The notes under the pieces are model-generated. The model made no database searches. It worked only from the letters and a program-made list of their open reading frames with translations, and had not been told where the DNA came from. Of a stretch of DNA of 64,000 bases, positions 1-12,148 are shown piece after piece. Both the position numbers and the translations under genes were made by a program. The stretch spans positions 127,361,944-127,425,943 of the forward strand of contig CAMZMU010000063.1 of the NCBI GenBank assembly GCA_947311845.1. The letters are read 5' to 3'. Position 1 is the stretch's first letter, and each line of letters begins with the position of its first letter. The stretch comes from Poa pratensis. Taxonomy: Eukaryota > Streptophyta > Magnoliopsida > Poales > Poaceae.

Positions 1-875
1 TGGCGATTACTATTAGTGATAATATTTTTATACGATATAAAGAGCAAAGCCAAATTTTCAACTTATATTGATTCCATCATAGATCTCGCAAGACATATTT
101 AATTAGCCACGAAAAACAAATAACGAACCTTTCTAAAAAACAATCAACTTATGCTTTGGAAGTTTCTACAAATATATACGATTAACTTCTCATATACCAA
201 AACATCTATTAAGATATTTTCTAGACCATGTGATTTAGAAATCACTACCATAAATATTTATAATAATATAATTTAAGCAATTTTAAAAATTAAACTTATG
301 AAGAAAATAATGTTACAAAATCAGTATTTAAATATAGCGCAATGCAAGTGTACTTTTCATCGATATATATTACAATTGTATAACAAACAACACTGAATTA
401 ATATTTAATTTTATATTTGATTAACTATGTAAAATAAGTAATGAAAATTATACTCGTCAAGAGCGTAGCAAGCTATGAACGAGTTCTAAGTATAAATGTT
501 TAGTATAAAAATAATATAATTAATTCAATTCGCCCGTGGTTCTTTAGTTATGCTTGGACCGGCCCTGGGCAAACCAGTCACATATTCTTCTTCGGCATGT
601 TAATTATATTTTCCATTATGTCTTCATCTTCCAAAGTACACAATGTTTCATTATTATTTAGTTGAAAAATAGTAAAATTAGGTGCTAGTGTTTGTCTACA
701 GTTTAGAGGAGACCATATGGAGAGTGGAAAGGGGGGCATCGGTGTAGAAGGGGGGTGCATGGTATAGGGGAGTGCCATGGAGGGGAGGAAGGGCCACATT
801 GCGGTGGGGATGAGGGGCTCAGGCGCTCAGCTTGGCTGACTTTGTGTGGCTAAGTCACAGCTACAGTACGCTGAC
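1..875. other. AT-rich intergenic DNA, no gene seen
   Basis: Bases 1-540 are strongly AT-rich and closed in all frames. 690-800 is a purine-rich stretch with repeated ATGG/GGGG words and only a short unconvincing ORF. No transposon terminus or RNA gene could be recognised. Confidence 0.6.
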
Positions 876-878
876 TTA

Positions 879-1824
879 GGGCGTGTTTGGTTACCTGGGT
901 CATTTTTGCCCTCCTTGTACTCTTGCCCCAGCTGGGCCTGGCCTCGAAAAAACGAGGTCTTGGCCACGTTGTGCAGGGCATTTGCTTGCCCACAAAGAGG
1001 CGGCCAGACCCGTGCCTCTTGAGACGAGTTTTGAAGACCCGGTGTTTGGTTTAGATCTCTGTTTCACATACTCTCACCTCCTCCATTGTGGCGAGTTTAA
1101 GTCACACTACCTCAACACCGGTGATGACTCCGGCGATGGAACGGCGTGGTGGTGGTGCGGTGACGAAGGTTGTGATGGAGGTTACACACTTACTTACACA
1201 ATCACTATAGCTGCTACTGCGCAGGTGAAGCTCACGGCGACGATCGGCGGCGCTACGTGCAGTATAAACATGCATATATGAACTACAATCTCGACTCGTA
1301 TACGATCTCTGAAACAGAAAAGTTACAACATGAAAGTTGTGCGGAATGTCGAGATGAACATGCTCGTCAAAGGGCATTTCAAACGGTCAACCGAGTGCGA
1401 CGAATTTGCCAAAATTCGTCCAAAAATGTTCCAAACTTCGGTTCGAATTTGAGGAGTTACACTCGACGAAACATAGAGGTGAGCACGGGAATGGAACCTA
1501 CTCGTCAAGACACATCTTTTTCATGTACACTTTAGTTTGATTCGAGGTATATTTAAACAGTCACTAAGTGGTGAAGATTAAAGGGTGACCGGAGACTAAC
1601 GATCGTTCCCAGCGAGCCATGTGCAGACATCGCACATGGGCTGTCGGGTGAGAACAAGCCTGGCTCAAGGGAAACGGCCAAATCGGCCGTTCCTCAAGGG
1701 CCTGGCCCGACGGTGCTTTAAAGTTCGTGTTGTACAACAATGCAGGCCAGTCCAGGCAACCAATCAGGCCAAAAACTGCGTGGAACAGTGGAAAACTAGC
1801 CCACCCAGGAAACCAAACACGCCC
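879..1824. mobile_element. Non-autonomous PIF/Harbinger-type element
   Basis: The left end reads GGGCGTGTTTGGTT followed by ACCTGGGT. The right end is its inverse, ACCCAGG then AACCAAACACGCCC, giving about 21 of 22 paired terminal bases. Both sides are flanked by the 3-bp target duplication TTA (876-878 and 1825-1827), which is diagnostic of PIF/Harbinger insertions. The 946-bp interior has only short overlapping ORFs (132 codons at most) on both strands and no recognisable DDE transposase, so it must rely on enzyme supplied in trans. Confidence 0.85.
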
Positions 1825-1827
1825 TTA

Positions 1828-3893
1828 GCCACTCATAACCGTCTGATTGAGAATCAACTGATAAGATGGAACCAGTACTGTTGAAAAAACATTGTTCGTG
1901 AAACACAGCGTGAAAACATTGTGCAAAACACTGTGTAGACTGCACTGTGACATATGATCTGGACCTTCGGTTTGTGATCTAATGGCCAAGAGGAAGCAAA
2001 GTTAGCAGCATTGTTCAGTGGCTGACTTCGCCACAACAAGTCGGCGAATCTTGAGTAGGGGATGAGCGGGACCATTCTGGTGTAAGGAGAGGCACCATGG
2101 TGCTGTTGGGAGGGGCACCATGAGGGACAGAAAAATGAATGGAGAGGGAGAGCCATGGAGAGCAGAGGGAAGGATAGAGGATATATTTAGCAAGAAAGTA
2201 CATTGGGTCACCGTGCCTGTTATGCCTCAGCCGTTGTTTCGGCACCCTCGCGTGGTCATGGTTGTGCGAAGAATGGGTACATGAGTATGAATGCGTGGTT
2301 CACTCGCTCTCAACATGTAAATAGGCTAGTGTGCCCCCAAGAGAGCTGCAGATTTGGTGCCTCCAAACTAACCTAGTTATTGCGAGGATGTGACTCGCCC
2401 GGTACAAATGTGAAATTAATCACTAGAAAAAGGCCGACCTTATAAAAGATCTGCACCACGCGATGTTATCTTGCCTAGAGGTGGGTTTTCCTTTCGTAAA
2501 TAGTTTGTAGGGTATATGCATGCTACGGCATGTGTCAAAACAAAAAAAAAAAGTGTGGAATGTGGATGTGAGAGAGAGTCACTACAGGGTGGGAGAGTGA
2601 ATTTTTTCTCATTTTTTTTTGGAAACCGATTCAAAATGAAATATCTTTTGAATACATGAAGTGTTACATGACTGGGTTATGGCGAACAAAACTAGTAAAG
2701 AAATACAGGCGTTTCCCTTTTTATTAATCCACCTATTTTTCCAAACGTTATTTCTAATTCTTTTTTTTCCTTTTTCAGGAGGCTCATGCGAAATTGAAAC
2801 TATTATCAGTTTCAACTCATGTGCAGCTCCTAAGCCGCAGAAATCTCAATGCAAACCCGACAGTTATAGAGTGGACTGAGATCTATTCTACTCCCTCCGA
2901 TAAAGAAGGTTGTCGTGAGGTGTGTAGCAATTTGTACAAGTCTAGATTGTTTCCACGACAATCTTTACCAACCGGAGGCAGTAATTCACATTCGAATGAG
3001 AGTTCACCACACCGTGTGTTTGTATGCAGGGATGCTCGAAATTAATCCAATGTTGAGCACATGTGTCGAGACGGCGAGACTTTCATCGGACATGCCTGTT
3101 TGCCGCCGTGCGCGCGCGCGTCCAGTTGTGTGGCCGGGTGCAGCTAGCTAGTAGCTTTACACGCCATGAAACGCTGCAACAGGCACAAGCCTCCTCCCCC
3201 CTAGCCACACATGTCCGCGCCACGCGGCCTGGCGACGGCAGCCAATTAAGCTAAACCACTAGTTAATTAACATGTCGTCATCATGGGCACTATATATACT
3301 AGCATATATGTAATCTCGATCCATCCAAATTGTTTGGTGCTTCACCAACACACTGAAGCAACAACAGCTCGGTCCATCGCCTGTTGCCAACACCAGACGC
3401 CAACCCGCGCGAGATGACGTACTAAATCTCATAAAAAATGCATCTAGCGCCAGAAAGAGCGTAATCTAATCGGCAATGGCTACAGTAATGCCACTGCGTG
3501 GCGCCGAGCTGTAGTGGATCGATCGGCTTGTATTTGTGTGTACACCAGGATAACTACGCCAGCTGTTGTGCGTACGTACCGGAACTTGGGCGCCACGTAC
3601 ACAGTAGATATACGTAGTACCAGCTAGCATAGGCACAGCACAAATGCGTGGGTAGGCAGGGACGGGAACGCTTGCCGTGTTTAATTACTGGAGCATACAA
3701 TATACATGTACGTATATCCAAAGAATACGTCGTCATGGCCGTCAAGAAATTCAAGGTGCGGCATGGCATGTAGGCGTAGTACAGTGTACAGTAAGTCTAC
3801 GAGGATGTCGGGATCGATCATCGCATCCAATGCATCATTGGGTAGGCAATATTCAAAGCGCCGAGAGACGACGACTCCTCGATGGAAATGGCA
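1828..3893. other. Intergenic DNA, no supported gene
   Basis: Only short ORFs are present. A lone Stowaway-like end (CTCCCTCCGA at 2891-2900) has no partner nearby. A TATA-like string at 3291-3300 is followed by leader-like sequence, but no ORF follows before the CACTA insertion at 3897, so it is at best the remnant of a promoter. 2540-2640 and 2755-2780 contain short A or T runs. Confidence 0.5.
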
Positions 3894-3949
3894 AGACACT
3901 ACGGGAAATCATATCATTCCCGATGGGCAATAACCGTCGGTAAATGTAT

Positions 3950-4332
3950 GAAAACCGTCGGCATACATATATGCCGACGGCATATCTGATATGCCGACGG
4001 TTTCTGGCCGTCGTCTTCTTCGTCGTCGGCATATGGACAAAATACCGTCGGGACATAAAAACCGTCGGCATATACAAGGCGCCGACGGTGTTTCGTCAAC
4101 CGTCGGCACACATACCCGTCGGCAATCAAAGAAACGGAGACGGCCGTCTGACGGCGTGGAACTGTTTGCCGACGGTGGCCGTCGGCAAACAACCACCACG
4201 TGGCGCCTCCTGGTTACTTCCGTCCGTGCTTATGCCGACGGTGCCGTCGGCATATCCGTGATTAAACGGACAAAAAAAATACAGGAAATGAGATCTGGAT
4301 CCGTATGCCGACGGTAATGCCGTCGGCATACT
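3950..4332. repeat. CACTA left subterminal repeats (CCGTCGGCAT)
   Basis: More than a dozen copies of the core GCCGACGG occur in both orientations, often as head-to-head pairs that can fold into hairpins. The several 90-108 codon ORFs here on both strands arise from the repeated CCGTCGG word and are not genes. The role as transposase-binding sites is known for the family and inferred here. Confidence 0.8.
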
Positions 4333-4954
4333 TGATTTAACAAGAAAAAATATATAGCAAATGCTAGCAGGTTCCCCACCACCGGCCCTGATCCAGCAAC
4401 AGGTCAGGGCACCCCTCCCGCCACCCTGCTGCCGGTCCTCCCACCGCACTGCTCCAGCTCAAGGTCGACGAATCCTCCGCTGCAGGAGCGCCTTTCTCCC
4501 CAGCAGCTCCAGCTCGTCGCCACCGGCCCTGCTCCAGGCAGAGGAAGCTCAGTTATTGATGAAGCAGATTGCACAAACAACAACAAAATTATTTCACCAC
4601 GAAAGTAAAATACATCTTTTGCATGACCTGAACAGAACAAGCAAGTAGTAAATCTAGAGAACCACAATAGCATAGATATCCAACCAGTTCTTGCTACAAC
4701 TAGAGACCATGATGGAACTGAAACTGCGATACTACTTAGGCCAGCATTGGGCATGCATAGATAGATTGGTACTAGATGATGATCAACTATACCAGACTAA
4801 CAAATAAGTTCCCTTAAAAAATCACAATGCACCACACATTCAAAAGAGCATGAATTTAACCAACAAAAGCACCAGACATATCAGCTAACAGTTAAGAGAA
4901 AAACTGGTCCCTAATTCTAAACATCGCAGAAGAATTGAGCTAAAACTACACTTC

Positions 4955-7010
4955 TCACTTAGAGCAGAAATGACACGAACCCAGAGGCGTAGAGTAAGGC
5001 CACCAGAACGATAGTTCAGCCTCCAGGCTGCACTCAACCAACTCCAGCCTCAAGCGGTCGAGTACACATTCGTTACAGAACTTGCACAACCTTGGAATGG
5101 CTCCACCTGGTATACACAAGCATCTAGTCAGTACATAAATAAAAACAAATAACTGCCTAGGAAATAATGTCATATGACAGGTATTTACTTGCAAAAGAAG
5201 AAGAATACAAAGGGGAATGTTCTTCTTGTATTAGTACAAAGGGGAATAATCTTCCTGTTTTAGTATAAAGGGGAATGCTGGACATATATACTGTATTATT
5301 CACACCTTTGGTTAGGGTAGCGATGTCGACGAGCCCCTGAACCGCGGGGTCGAGGTCGCCGCGGTGGTACTTGGGCCCCATGAACTGCGGCTCCTCCTCG
5401 ACATGGTCACCCCACCCGGCGATCAAGTTGGTAACAAGGAAGACCAGAAAAAGATATGCATAAAGCTCAGTTAGATGCGAAGTAGCGAATAGGATACAAA
5501 TATTAGAATTGTTAATAAGGCAGACCTGAATGCACATGTACAAGATTACTTACCCACTTAAAATTCTCACTCGAGGTCCCCCAACAAAATAATTTTCCAT
5601 TCCTAAAGCAACTCCTAGCAGATGAACTGTCCTGCCAAAGACACCACAAGGTATACACGTAGACAAGGTGGAACTAGGATGCCCAGAGGAGATAGTGCTT
5701 GGATTGTAGTAGCAACAGAGTTAATAGTATTTCAGTCTCGATTGAGAATTTCTCTAAACTTGACACGGCAACTAGCATTACACATAAAGGTGAGGAGTGT
5801 GATTAACTACAAACAAATGCTCAGTGATGTTTCTTGCTAGAAATATACTGCCAGATCCATGGGTGACATGTTTAAGTCAATGCATTCATTTTCCAATTAT
5901 TATTTGTACAAACGGGTAGGAGCCAGAAACCATAGCAAATGCTAATTCCTGACATAAGAAAGGCTCAGCTACAAAAAGGTCCAAGTCTTGGTCTTCACTA
6001 GATAGTTGCTAGAACAAGAAGCTGAGCAGAACGCCAAACTGAATTATGGCTGGGTTCTGGTCCTGATATCATGCTTCAGGAATCCTATTGTTTTTTGCAA
6101 TCACTTGACAAGAAACAGGTCTAAAGAATAGCAGCAAAATTCTACAGTGCATCATCAGACTTGCGAGATTTGTGCATCTGTCCAAACTGAATTATGAGGT
6201 GCTTGCTTCAAGTCATACATGAACTCATCCTCCCTGGTAGTTCTGAATAAAGAAACGACCATAAAGGAAAATGTTGGCACCGTACCTTAAGTCGAAACTC
6301 GAAACCCATCGCCGTGCTCCTCCACTGTTCAATATGATGCCAAACACCACCGCTACAGCTGTGCATGACGGGGTGAGCAGAGCGGACAGGATGAGGCTGA
6401 TGTCCGGTAGCCTCGCGAAGACGTTGGCGGAGGAGGCCCGTGAAGCAGTGGCGGCCGGGATCTGACGCCGGCGTGTAGCGCCGCCACCGCAAACGCTAGG
6501 TCACAAAAGCGCCGCGGGCCAGCCAACTCGATGGAGCGCCGCGCATCGACGCACGCGCGCGCCGGCGAGCCAGCCAGCCGCGACGCGTGGCTTCCGAGAT
6601 GGGCGAGAGAGGATGACGAAGGGAAGAGTGGTGGCACTAGGGTTTCAGATCGGGGAAGAGGACTAGTGGGAGGCGATGCCGAGACGAGAAGGCGGAGATA
6701 GAGAGCTCCACCCGCAAGGACGCGACGGGGAAGGTGCCCAAGATCTAGGGTTTGTGGTTGGGCTGCGATTCAGTGGTTCCACGCCGTGGAATCGGTAGAG
6801 AAGGAAGAGGAGGGTCTGGTGCGGTGGTCGGCGGCGCGAGGACACGCCGGAGACAGCCGGGATGGACCGGCCGGAGACGGAGGGAGAGGATGGTGAGGAG
6901 GAGAGGGGGCTGAGGCGCGCGGCGGTCGCTCGGTGGAGAGGAGGAAGAGAGGAGAGTGGCGGCGCTCGGTGTGTTCTGTGTGTGTGGCTGGTGTGCGTGT
7001 GGGGATTAGG
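4955..7010 (-). pseudogene. Gene-like fragments captured inside the CACTA element
   Basis: Read on the minus strand, 7010-6650 resembles a plant leader and first exon: CT-rich, several Pro/Ser/Arg-rich frames, and an AACCCTAGATCT word. An exon-like piece at about 5440-5303 encodes GWGDHVEEEPQFMGPKYHRG and ends in a good donor (AAAG|GT). A second piece at about 5112-4958 begins after a CCAG acceptor and, joined in phase, encodes a short stretch with CKFCNEC. Intron-like AT-rich DNA separates them. I do not recognise the parent gene. No frame links all pieces, so this looks like a transduplicated gene fragment. An independent non-coding origin is possible. Confidence 0.45.
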
Positions 7011-7129
7011 TAAGGTGTAGGTGGGCTTGGGTGTGTGTTGGGCTGGTGTGCGTCAGCTAGCTGGGCTGGGCTGGGCTGGTTTGCCCCATAGTTTTTTTTT
7101 ACTTCTCATTTTAGAATTACAAAGCATTT

Positions 7130-9345
7130 TCATTATTTGTTTTGCAAAGAAACTACAAAATATTTGTTTCAACATTGGACCAAATCATTTTTAGATACAC
7201 AAGTAGTTATTTTATCAGAGATACACCAAAAGTTTGGCAGGATTCAACCCCTAGCTTAGAACGGTCAATTTTGATCGCATTTTGAAATCGACATAAACAA
7301 TTCAAAAGAAATCAAAAAAATGAAAATCCTTCGCAATGTGTCATTATATGTGACCTAGTGTCGAGAGAAAACAATAAACTTGGAATACGCCCAATATCTT
7401 GCAAAGGTGTTCTCAGAAATGTGCTATCATGTACTAACCTTCATAGCTTTCAGGTCAAATGACCAATGTTATGGCCCGTTCATGGCATAGTTTGTTCAAA
7501 TGATCTCATATTATGCACAAGCGTGCGTATTAGAATGGAGAACAATGTTGCCGAATAATGTTTTCATTTTCATTGCACGGAAAAATTATTTTTCATTTTC
7601 AAAGTGCAAAAAACGGTGTTTTTTGCAAAGAAACTACAAAATATTTGTTTCAACATTGTACCAAAACATTTAAAACAAATATTAGACAACATTTCTTGCA
7701 CAAATAACAACATAGTTGTGTGTAAAAACTTTCCATCCACCCCTCGTAAAAAAGACAAATTCTAGCCGATTCAGCTGAAAGCGGGTCAAATTTGAACTGC
7801 AGCTGCCTCGTAGTTTGCTCGTTATTTTTGTTAAAAATCATTTTTAGATACACAAGTAGTTATTTTATCAGAGATACACCAAAAGTTTGGTAGGATTCAA
7901 CCCCTAGCTTAGAACGGTCGAGTCGTCAATTTTGATCGCATTTTGAAATCGACATAAACAATTCAAAAGAAATAAAAAAATGAAAATCCTTCGCAATGTG
8001 TCATTATATGTGACCTAGTGTCGAGAGAAAACAATAAACTTGGAATACGCCCAATATCTTGTAAAGGTGTTCTCAGAAATGTGCTATATGTACTAACCTT
8101 CATAGCTTCAGGTCAAATGACCAATGTTATGGCCTCGTTCATGGCATAGTTTGTTCAAATGATCTCATATTAAGCACAAGCGTGCGTCTTAGAATGGAGA
8201 ACACTGTTGCCGAATAATGTTTTCATTTTCATTTCACGGAAAAATCATTTTTCATTTTCAAAGTGCAAAAAACGGTGTTTTTTGCAAAGAAACTACAAAA
8301 TATTTGTTTCAACATTGTACCAAAACATTTAAAACAAATATTAGACAACATTTCTTGCACAAATAACCAAATAGTTGTGTGTAAAAACTTTCCATCCACG
8401 TCTCGTAAAAAAGACAAATTCTAGCCGATTCAGCTGAAAGCGGGTCAAATTTGAACTGCAGCTGCCTCGTAGTTTGCTCGTTATTTTTGTTAAAAATCAT
8501 TTTTAGATACACAAGTAGTTATTTTATCAGAGATACACCAAAAGTTTGGCAGGATTCAACCCCTAGCTTAGAACGGTCGAGTCGTCAATTTTGATCGCAT
8601 TTTGAAATCGACATAAACAATTCAAAAGAAATCAAAAAAATGAAAATCCTTCGCAATGTGTCATTATATGTGACCTAGTGTCGAGAGAAAACAATAAACT
8701 TGGAATACGCCCAATATCTTGTAAAGGTGTTCTCAGAAATGTGCTATCATGTACTAACCTTCGTAGCTTTCAGGTCAAATGACCAATGTTATGGCCTCGT
8801 TCATGGCATAGTTTGTTCAAATGATCTCATATTAAGCACAAGCGTGCGTCTTAGAATGGAGAACACTGTTGCCGAATAATGTTTTCATTTTCATTTCACG
8901 GAAAAATCATTTTTCATTTTCAAAGTGCAAAAAACGGTGTTTTTTGCAAAGAAACTACAAAATATTTGTTTCAACATTGTACCAAAACATTTAAAACAAA
9001 TATTAGACAACATTTCTTGCACAAATAACCAAATAGTTGTGTGTAAAAACTTTCCATCCACCCCTCGTAAAAAAGACAAATTCTAGCCGATTCAGCTGAA
9101 AGCGGGTCAAATTTGAACTGCAGCTGCCTCGTAGTTTGCTCGTTATTTTTGTTAAAAATCATTTTTAGATACACAATTAGTTATTTTATCAGAGATACAC
9201 CAAAAGTTTGGCAGGATTCAACCCCTAGCTTAGAACGGTCGTGTCGTCAATTTTGATCGCATTTTGAAATTGACATATATAATTCAAATGAAATAAAAAA
9301 ATGGAAATCTTTCGCAATGTGTCATTATATGTGACCTAGTGTCGA
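7130..9345. repeat. Tandem array of ~660-bp units inside CACTA
   Basis: The landmark TTTTTAGATACACAA recurs at 7188, 7841, 8500 and 9162, giving periods of about 653, 659 and 662 bp. There are three full units and a partial fourth ending near 9345, where similarity decays. Units differ by scattered substitutions and small indels only. The repeated 62- and 67-codon minus-strand ORFs belong to the repeat and are probably not genes. Confidence 0.88.
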
Positions 9346-9618
9346 GGGGAAAATTATTTATGCAAATATATTTGAGCTCAATATAATTGTACTTATAAAT
9401 GGTGCAGATATATGTGTAAATGTATTTGAACACAATAAATAATTATGTATGGAAATATATTTGAGGAAAATATTTTTTTTCTTATAAGTGTTATAAATAA
9501 ATAATTATGTATACACAAATATTTCAAACTTGTCTTCAAACATTTTTTTTTTGAAGTCTAGTAGTACAGTGAAAATACTATACATGTAGAAGAGTAACTC
9601 ATGTCTGTACAACAAAGA

Positions 9619-9690
9619 CCAGCGGGTCAGATGGTTATCTCATCACTGTAAGCGATAGGTGCTGCGTTCGAATCTTGCTTCTGCACATAT
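9619..9690 (+). other. Degenerate tRNA-like sequence (pol III A/B boxes)
   Basis: An A-box-like GGTCAGATGGTT (9625-9636) is followed about 28 bp later by a B-box-like GCGTTCGAATC (9664-9674), the spacing of a tRNA or tRNA-derived SINE head. Acceptor, anticodon and T stems do not pair well, so it is not a functional tRNA gene. It lies within the CACTA interior, just before the right subterminal repeats. Confidence 0.35.
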
Positions 9691-9716
9691 ATTTTTCGAA
9701 GCAGAAAAAAAAAATG

Positions 9717-10015
9717 CCGACTGCCGGCCGTCGGCATATAGCTGCCGCTGTTAGACTTCCGTCGGTGAACAAACGGGACTGCCACGTGGCGGCCGACATG
9801 CTGACGGTCTTGTATATGCCGACGGTAACCGTCGGCAAAAGTTTGATGTATGCCGACGTCCCCGGTATGCCGACAGCCGCACGAATAAAACCGTCGGCAA
9901 AGATTATGTATGCCTACGGTATGGCTTTGCCGACGGCCATTGTAAAAGCCGTCGGGATATGCACTGTATGCCGACGGCTCAGAAAAAAAACCGTCGGCAA
10001 AGAAATGGCCGTCGG
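9717..10015. repeat. CACTA right subterminal repeats
   Basis: About a dozen GCCGACGG/CCGTCGGC words in both orientations mirror the left subterminal zone and lead to the terminal TTTCCCGTAGTG at 10038. Confidence 0.8.
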
Positions 10016-10066
10016 GAACTGTGGATTTTCCCGTAGTGAGATCGAATAGGAAACAAATAAAAGGTA

Positions 10067-10191
10067 CTCCCTCCGTTATAAATTAGATGACTTCTATTTA
10101 GCTAAACGTAAATATATCTATACATATACCATGTCTAGATACATATATACATGTGGGTAAATGAAAGTCAAAAAATTTGATACGGAGGGAG
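10067..10191. mobile_element. Stowaway (Tc1/Mariner-type) MITE
   Basis: CTCCCTCCGT at the left end and ACGGAGGGAG at the right end form the inverted termini. TA dinucleotides flank both sides (10065-10066, 10192-10193). It is 125 bp, non-coding, and inserted 28 bp beyond the CACTA end. Confidence 0.88.
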
Positions 10192-10193
10192 TA

Positions 10194-10922
10194 CGTACTG
10201 GTATATGCTTCGATATGTACAGGTCTACAGGAGCATGTGGGCAAGCTTTCCACCATAATCTGCTTCCAAGGAGTATTATATATTTTGCAAACAACAATGC
10301 ATTTAATTTTTACAATGTTGCAGATTTCTGATACTGTGTACAAGTATACTTGTCCATATAAAGGTTCTTCTTTGCTTATGTGGCAAGGATCTAGTGCTGC
10401 GGTGCTAGCTGTCTGCCATTCTGCATTTCCTATGGTGTACCATTTTTGCTGTCAAATGATGTCTAAGTGTCCCGTTAGTTAGTCAGAAGGTTGGCTCTAC
10501 AGCTGAGATCGAGCCCTCCTTACGTACACAGCAATACCTCATCCACTCCTTACGTACGGTATTAAAATTTCTTTTCAGGCGGCCAGTGCGTCCTTGTCTC
10601 ACGATGTACGACTTATGGCAAGTGGTGTACGTAGTTTACGCGGGACACAAGTGTCGCGCTAATATTTTTTTGATGAAATCCGTGTTAATTGGTGCGATCA
10701 ACTTACAGATAACCATATATAGATTTCTAACTAATCTGCAGCTACGCTAATCTTGAACAGGTAATGAGTTATGACATTCAGATTCACAGGTCAGCGAAAG
10801 GAAAGAAGCTGGCCACCTGTCCACGGACGTCACGTAGGCAGCTAGATTTGATTTGATGGTTCAGAATTTCCTCTGCATTTGTTATTACTTGGACGCTGGG
10901 TCTTCTGCTTGACTTTGGTACA
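10194..10922. other. Intergenic DNA, no supported gene
   Basis: Only short ORFs without recognisable domains occur. No transposon ends or RNA genes are seen. Confidence 0.5.
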
Positions 10923-10924
10923 TA

Positions 10925-11081
10925 CTCCCTCCGTTTTTAATATAAGATGTTTTAGGTGGTACACATGTTGTCTATATCCACACTAAAATGAGTGAACATA
11001 TATACAAAAATGTGTCCACATACATTTGTGTGCATGTGCATGTGACAAAATCTAAAACATCTTATATTAAAAAACGGGGAG
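10925..11081. mobile_element. Stowaway MITE
   Basis: Starts CTCCCTCCGTTTTTAATATA and ends with the approximate inverse TATATTAAAAAACGGGGAG. TA flanks both sides (10923-10924 and 11082-11083). The right end has one base change in the terminal run. 157 bp, non-coding. Confidence 0.85.
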
Positions 11082-11249
11082 TACGTACAACGCGGTGCAC
11101 TATATAAAGTATACTCCGTGTTTCTTTTCTTTGAGGGAACTATACTGCATAGTTTATACGCGACTTGCCGTTGATATACCCACGAGTAGTATATCCGTAG
11201 CCTGGCTGTTGGTCGGTGACCGGCCGGCCTATGCTATGATCGTCGGTGG

Positions 11250-12130
11250 GTTCCCGTTCAGGGTGGCAATATGAAAACGGACATCATACAAATAATTTGT
11301 GCAGAGCGACGATTCGATCTGGGCGTGCCTAGGATTTGGTGTAGAATCAAAGCAATCGATCGTACGCACCCGTGCGGACTGGAAAGGAAACGGCTAGCTG
11401 TTGCGCGAGCGACAGCTCGCGCGGTTGGCGCAGCAGCGCACGACGCGCGTGTCACGCGCGACGCCCATCACGTGGGTGGGTCCCACCCGCCCATCACGTC
11501 TTCTTCCTCTCCTTTTCCTCTTTCCTCTCCTTTTCCTCCTTTTCCCCATCGTCTTCCTCCCGCACGCCGGGCAACACAGCAGAGAAGCGGACAGGCTGAG
11601 CCGGCGCCGGCGAGGAAGGAGTCCCAGGCCGAGAGCGTCGCCGGCGACGTCGGCGCGGACACGCGGCGGAGAAGGCGAGCTCGAGGAGCAAATCTCAAGC
11701 CGAGCCAGAGCCGGTGACACCGCTGCGGAGCTGCAGTGGAGAAGGTGAGGGTGAGACGAAACTTAACGAGGGGGGGTGGGGGTGCGGTGCTCGCCGGCGA
11801 CGAGCTTCGGGGTGGGGTGGGCTTAGAGGGATGGTCTGGGGCGGCGGCGGACCGGCGGTGGGCCGCGGTTGGAGGAGGGCGGGGCGCGGAGGCGGCGAGG
11901 TAGCGGCGCCGAGCGCGGGGGGCGGGAACAGGCGGCCTGGCCGGCGGCGACGGGCGGCTCGAGGAAGAAGAAGAGAGGAGGAGGTGCGGCGCGGTGGTGG
12001 GCGAGCACATGTGCGTGCTGGTCGAGGACGCAGAGGAGCGGGCGCCGTCTTCTTCCGACAACCACACGTGCGTGCTGGTCCGAAACTGCGCGAGGCTTGC
12101 GCGCGTGCAAGCTAGCCCCGCCCGACTGGA
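11250..12130 (+). other. GC-rich promoter/first-exon-like block without a gene
   Basis: After CG-rich DNA with CACGTGGG and GGGTGGGTCCCACCC words there is a long CT-rich leader-like tract (11500-11565). A GC-rich stretch follows, with a plausible donor (GAAG|GTGAGG near 11745-11752). Frames are open on both strands because of base composition, the longest being 199 codons on the minus strand, but none shows a domain. It may be the detached 5' end of a plant gene or a captured fragment. A GC-rich repeat is equally possible. Confidence 0.3.
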
Positions 12131-12148
12131 AAGCAGTGAAGCCGATTG

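Larger units (their letters stand above)
3897..10038. mobile_element. CACTA DNA transposon, non-autonomous, 6.1 kb
   Basis: The left terminus is CACTACGGGAAA and the right terminus is the inverse TTTCCCGTAGTG. The 3-bp target duplication AGA occurs at 3894-3896 and 10039-10041. Both subterminal zones are packed with direct and inverted ATGCCGACGG/CCGTCGGCAT words, the usual layout of transposase-binding sites in En/Spm elements. No transposase (TNPD/TNPA-like) ORF is visible. The interior instead carries gene-like GC-rich and exon-like pieces (4.4-7.0 kb) and a 660-bp tandem array (7.1-9.3 kb). I infer a Pack-CACTA-type derivative mobilised in trans. Confidence 0.93.

Noticed and set aside
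3909..4449. Overlapping ORFs of 90-108 codons on both strands
   Set aside because: They arise from CACTA subterminal CCGTCGGCAT repeats and CG-rich composition.
11468..12115. 199-codon minus ORF and 133-codon plus ORF
   Set aside because: Both are Arg/Pro/Ser or Gly/Arg-rich products of GC-rich DNA with no domain. Kept only as a GC-rich promoter-like block.
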